64,000 nucleotides of DNA from assembly GCA_016933835.1 (NCBI GenBank), contig JAFGAC010000134.1, positions 1 to 64,000 of the forward strand. The letters run 5' to 3'. A model generated the notes under the pieces. The model saw only the letters and a program-made list of their open reading frames with translations, did no database searches and had not been told where the DNA came from. The DNA comes from Clostridiales bacterium. GTDB taxonomy: Bacteria > Bacillota > Clostridia > Peptostreptococcales > Acidaminobacteraceae. The translations under genes and the position numbers were made by a program. Shown here piece after piece: positions 63,055 through 64,000 of the stretch; within the stretch, counting starts at the first letter, position 1, and each line of letters begins with the position of its first letter.

Positions 63055-63844
63055 TCGATTTTCGATGTTTTAAAACTGGTAATTCTTCTCTTATTCGATC
63101 AATTTCTTCAGAGTTGATGTCAACAATCAATACACTTTCCTTTTCATCCAGCTCAGACAAGACAGCTCCCCAAGGACTTGTTACTAAAGAATGTCCATAT
63201 GCTTTATATTTTAAAATCTCGCTCCTCGCCGGAGACACAATCGCAAGAAACACTTGATTGTCGAGGGCTCTTGTTCTAGTCAAAATTTCCCAATGAGCTG
63301 GCCCAGTCACCGTATTAAATGCAGCCGGAATAAAGAAATACTTTGCACCTTCCAATACCATCTTTCTAAAAAGTTCTGGAAAACGAATATCATAGCATAT
63401 GGCGATGCCAATTTTTCCAAAAGAAGTATCGATAACTGTTGTACTTTCACCTGGAGATAAGGTATCAGATTCAAAAAATGTAATGCCATCTTTTACATCA
63501 ATATCAAACAAATGTATTTTTCTATGCTTACCTATTATTTTTCCCGATTCATTTGCTATGAAACAAGTATTGTATATTTTTCCATCAGATTTTTCAGGTA
63601 TGCTGCCACCAATCAATAGAATTTTCAATTCTTTGGCGGTTGACTTTATAAATTCAACTGTTTCACCTGTTTCAGTTTCAGCATATGAAGAAAATTTGTC
63701 ATTTTGATAAGGTGTATTGAACATTTCAGGTAGCATGATTATCTCCGCACCTTGATCATGTGCCTCTAAAATCATATCTTTCGCTTTCTTGATATTCTCT
63801 TTTTTATCATCAACCACATCCATCTGTATCAAACCTATTTTCAT
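63044..63844 (-). CDS. carbon-nitrogen hydrolase (omega-amidase/nitrilase family)
   Basis: A 266-residue cytoplasmic enzyme with the catalytic Glu-Lys-Cys triad in LPEMFNTPY (about residue 40), KHRKIHLFD (about 108) and GIAICYDIRFPELFR (about 148). Substrate probably omega-amides such as alpha-ketoglutaramate, judging by family resemblance. It starts directly after the msrB stop codon (TAAATG). Confidence 0.92.
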   Translation of the reverse strand: MKIGLIQMDVVDDKKENIKKAKDMILEAHDQGAEIIMLPEMFNTPYQNDKFSSYAETETGETVEFIKSTAKELKILLIGGSIPEKSDGKIYNTCFIANESGKIIGKHRKIHLFDIDVKDGITFFESDTLSPGESTTVIDTSFGKIGIAICYDIRFPELFRKMVLEGAKYFFIPAAFNTVTGPAHWEILTRTRALDNQVFLAIVSPARSEILKYKAYGHSLVTSPWGAVLSELDEKESVLIVDINSEEIDRIREELPVLKHRKSNIY

Positions 63845-64000
63845 TTATTCAACTCCTTCAAACAAGTATTCAAGATAAGCATACCCTTTTTCAGATAAAT
63901 TCTCTCGTGGTATGAATTCCAACGATGCGCCATTGATGCAATACCTAAGTCCCCCAGTTTCTTTAGGACCATCCTCAAATACATGTCCTAAGTGAGTGTC
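63845..64000 (-). CDS. msrB: peptide methionine sulfoxide reductase MsrB (C-terminal fragment)
   Basis: The window ends inside this gene. The visible 51 C-terminal residues contain [12 protein letters not shown] and [15 protein letters not shown]. The Cys in RYCIN is the catalytic residue of MsrB. It may be fused to MsrA upstream. It reads through a TAA into the ATG of the nitrilase. Confidence 0.93.
   Translation of the reverse strand, partial: DTHLGHVFEDGPKETGGLRYCINGASLEFIPRENLSEKGYAYLEYLFEGVE

Noticed and set aside
1-64000. rRNA, tRNA, prophage, insertion sequence or CRISPR array
   Set aside because: I saw no conserved rRNA blocks, tRNA-like cloverleaf genes, transposase or phage genes, or regularly spaced repeats.

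Overview
This is an AT-rich stretch of chromosome from a low-GC Gram-positive bacterium, most likely an anaerobic clostridial Firmicute. The evidence is the gene order (maf-radC-mreBCD-PBP2-rodA, then radical SAM-DUF2344-RNase E/G-rplU-prp-rpmA-obg-yhbY), the Prp-type N-terminal extension on ribosomal protein L27, a T-box in front of valS, LexA boxes of the Bacillus/Clostridium type, a YtvI-type sporulation protein, and strong Shine-Dalgarno sequences with some TTG and GTG starts. I cannot name the species. No rRNA, tRNA, CRISPR array, prophage or insertion sequence was seen. Most genes lie on the minus strand.

Layout: 1-6011 holds nadD and, next to it, an RND efflux pump with its membrane-fusion protein and a divergent Crp/Fnr regulator. 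This cassette sits between yhbY and nadD, which are usually neighbours. 6172-24566 is a long housekeeping block on the minus strand: valS (T-box controlled) and folC, then maf, radC, the rod-shape genes mreBCD, a large PBP2 and rodA, then the radical SAM/RNase/ribosomal protein/obg/yhbY run. 24567-33417 mixes envelope-stress-like PspC/LiaF-type genes, tcdA with a molybdopterin oxidoreductase, uspA, truA and peptide/amino-acid enzymes. 33430-45182 is rich in transport and DNA repair: a MATE exporter, two Y-family DNA polymerases, an MFS transporter, a TehA-like transporter, a small SOS-controlled gene, and the YhaO/YhaN nuclease-ATPase pair. 45299-54672 holds an unusual membrane protein (kinase-like inside, PKD-like and jelly-roll-like outside), a MocR regulator preceded by a 6S RNA gene, a MacAB-type ABC exporter operon with a pseudouridine synthase, and fabI with a FapR-like operator. 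54749-64000 holds threonine aldolase, YtvI, an unusual-length glutamine synthetase, a patatin, and a serine-biosynthesis operon (class V aminotransferase, SerA, DUF1015), ending in a nitrilase and the tail of msrB.

The main non-coding finds are the 6S RNA (48374-48571, minus), the valS T-box (24284-24529, minus), two LexA-box promoters (34890 and 41349), a FapR-like box (54701-54717), a perfect operator-like palindrome at the ABC operon promoter (53818-53839), a probable L21 leader (8736-8816) and many intrinsic terminators, including one inside the rpmA-obg operon. Most of the window is ordinary core genome. The least described items are the pseudokinase-like membrane protein (45299-46915), the small SOS-controlled gene (41058-41318) and the palindrome-controlled exporter operon.
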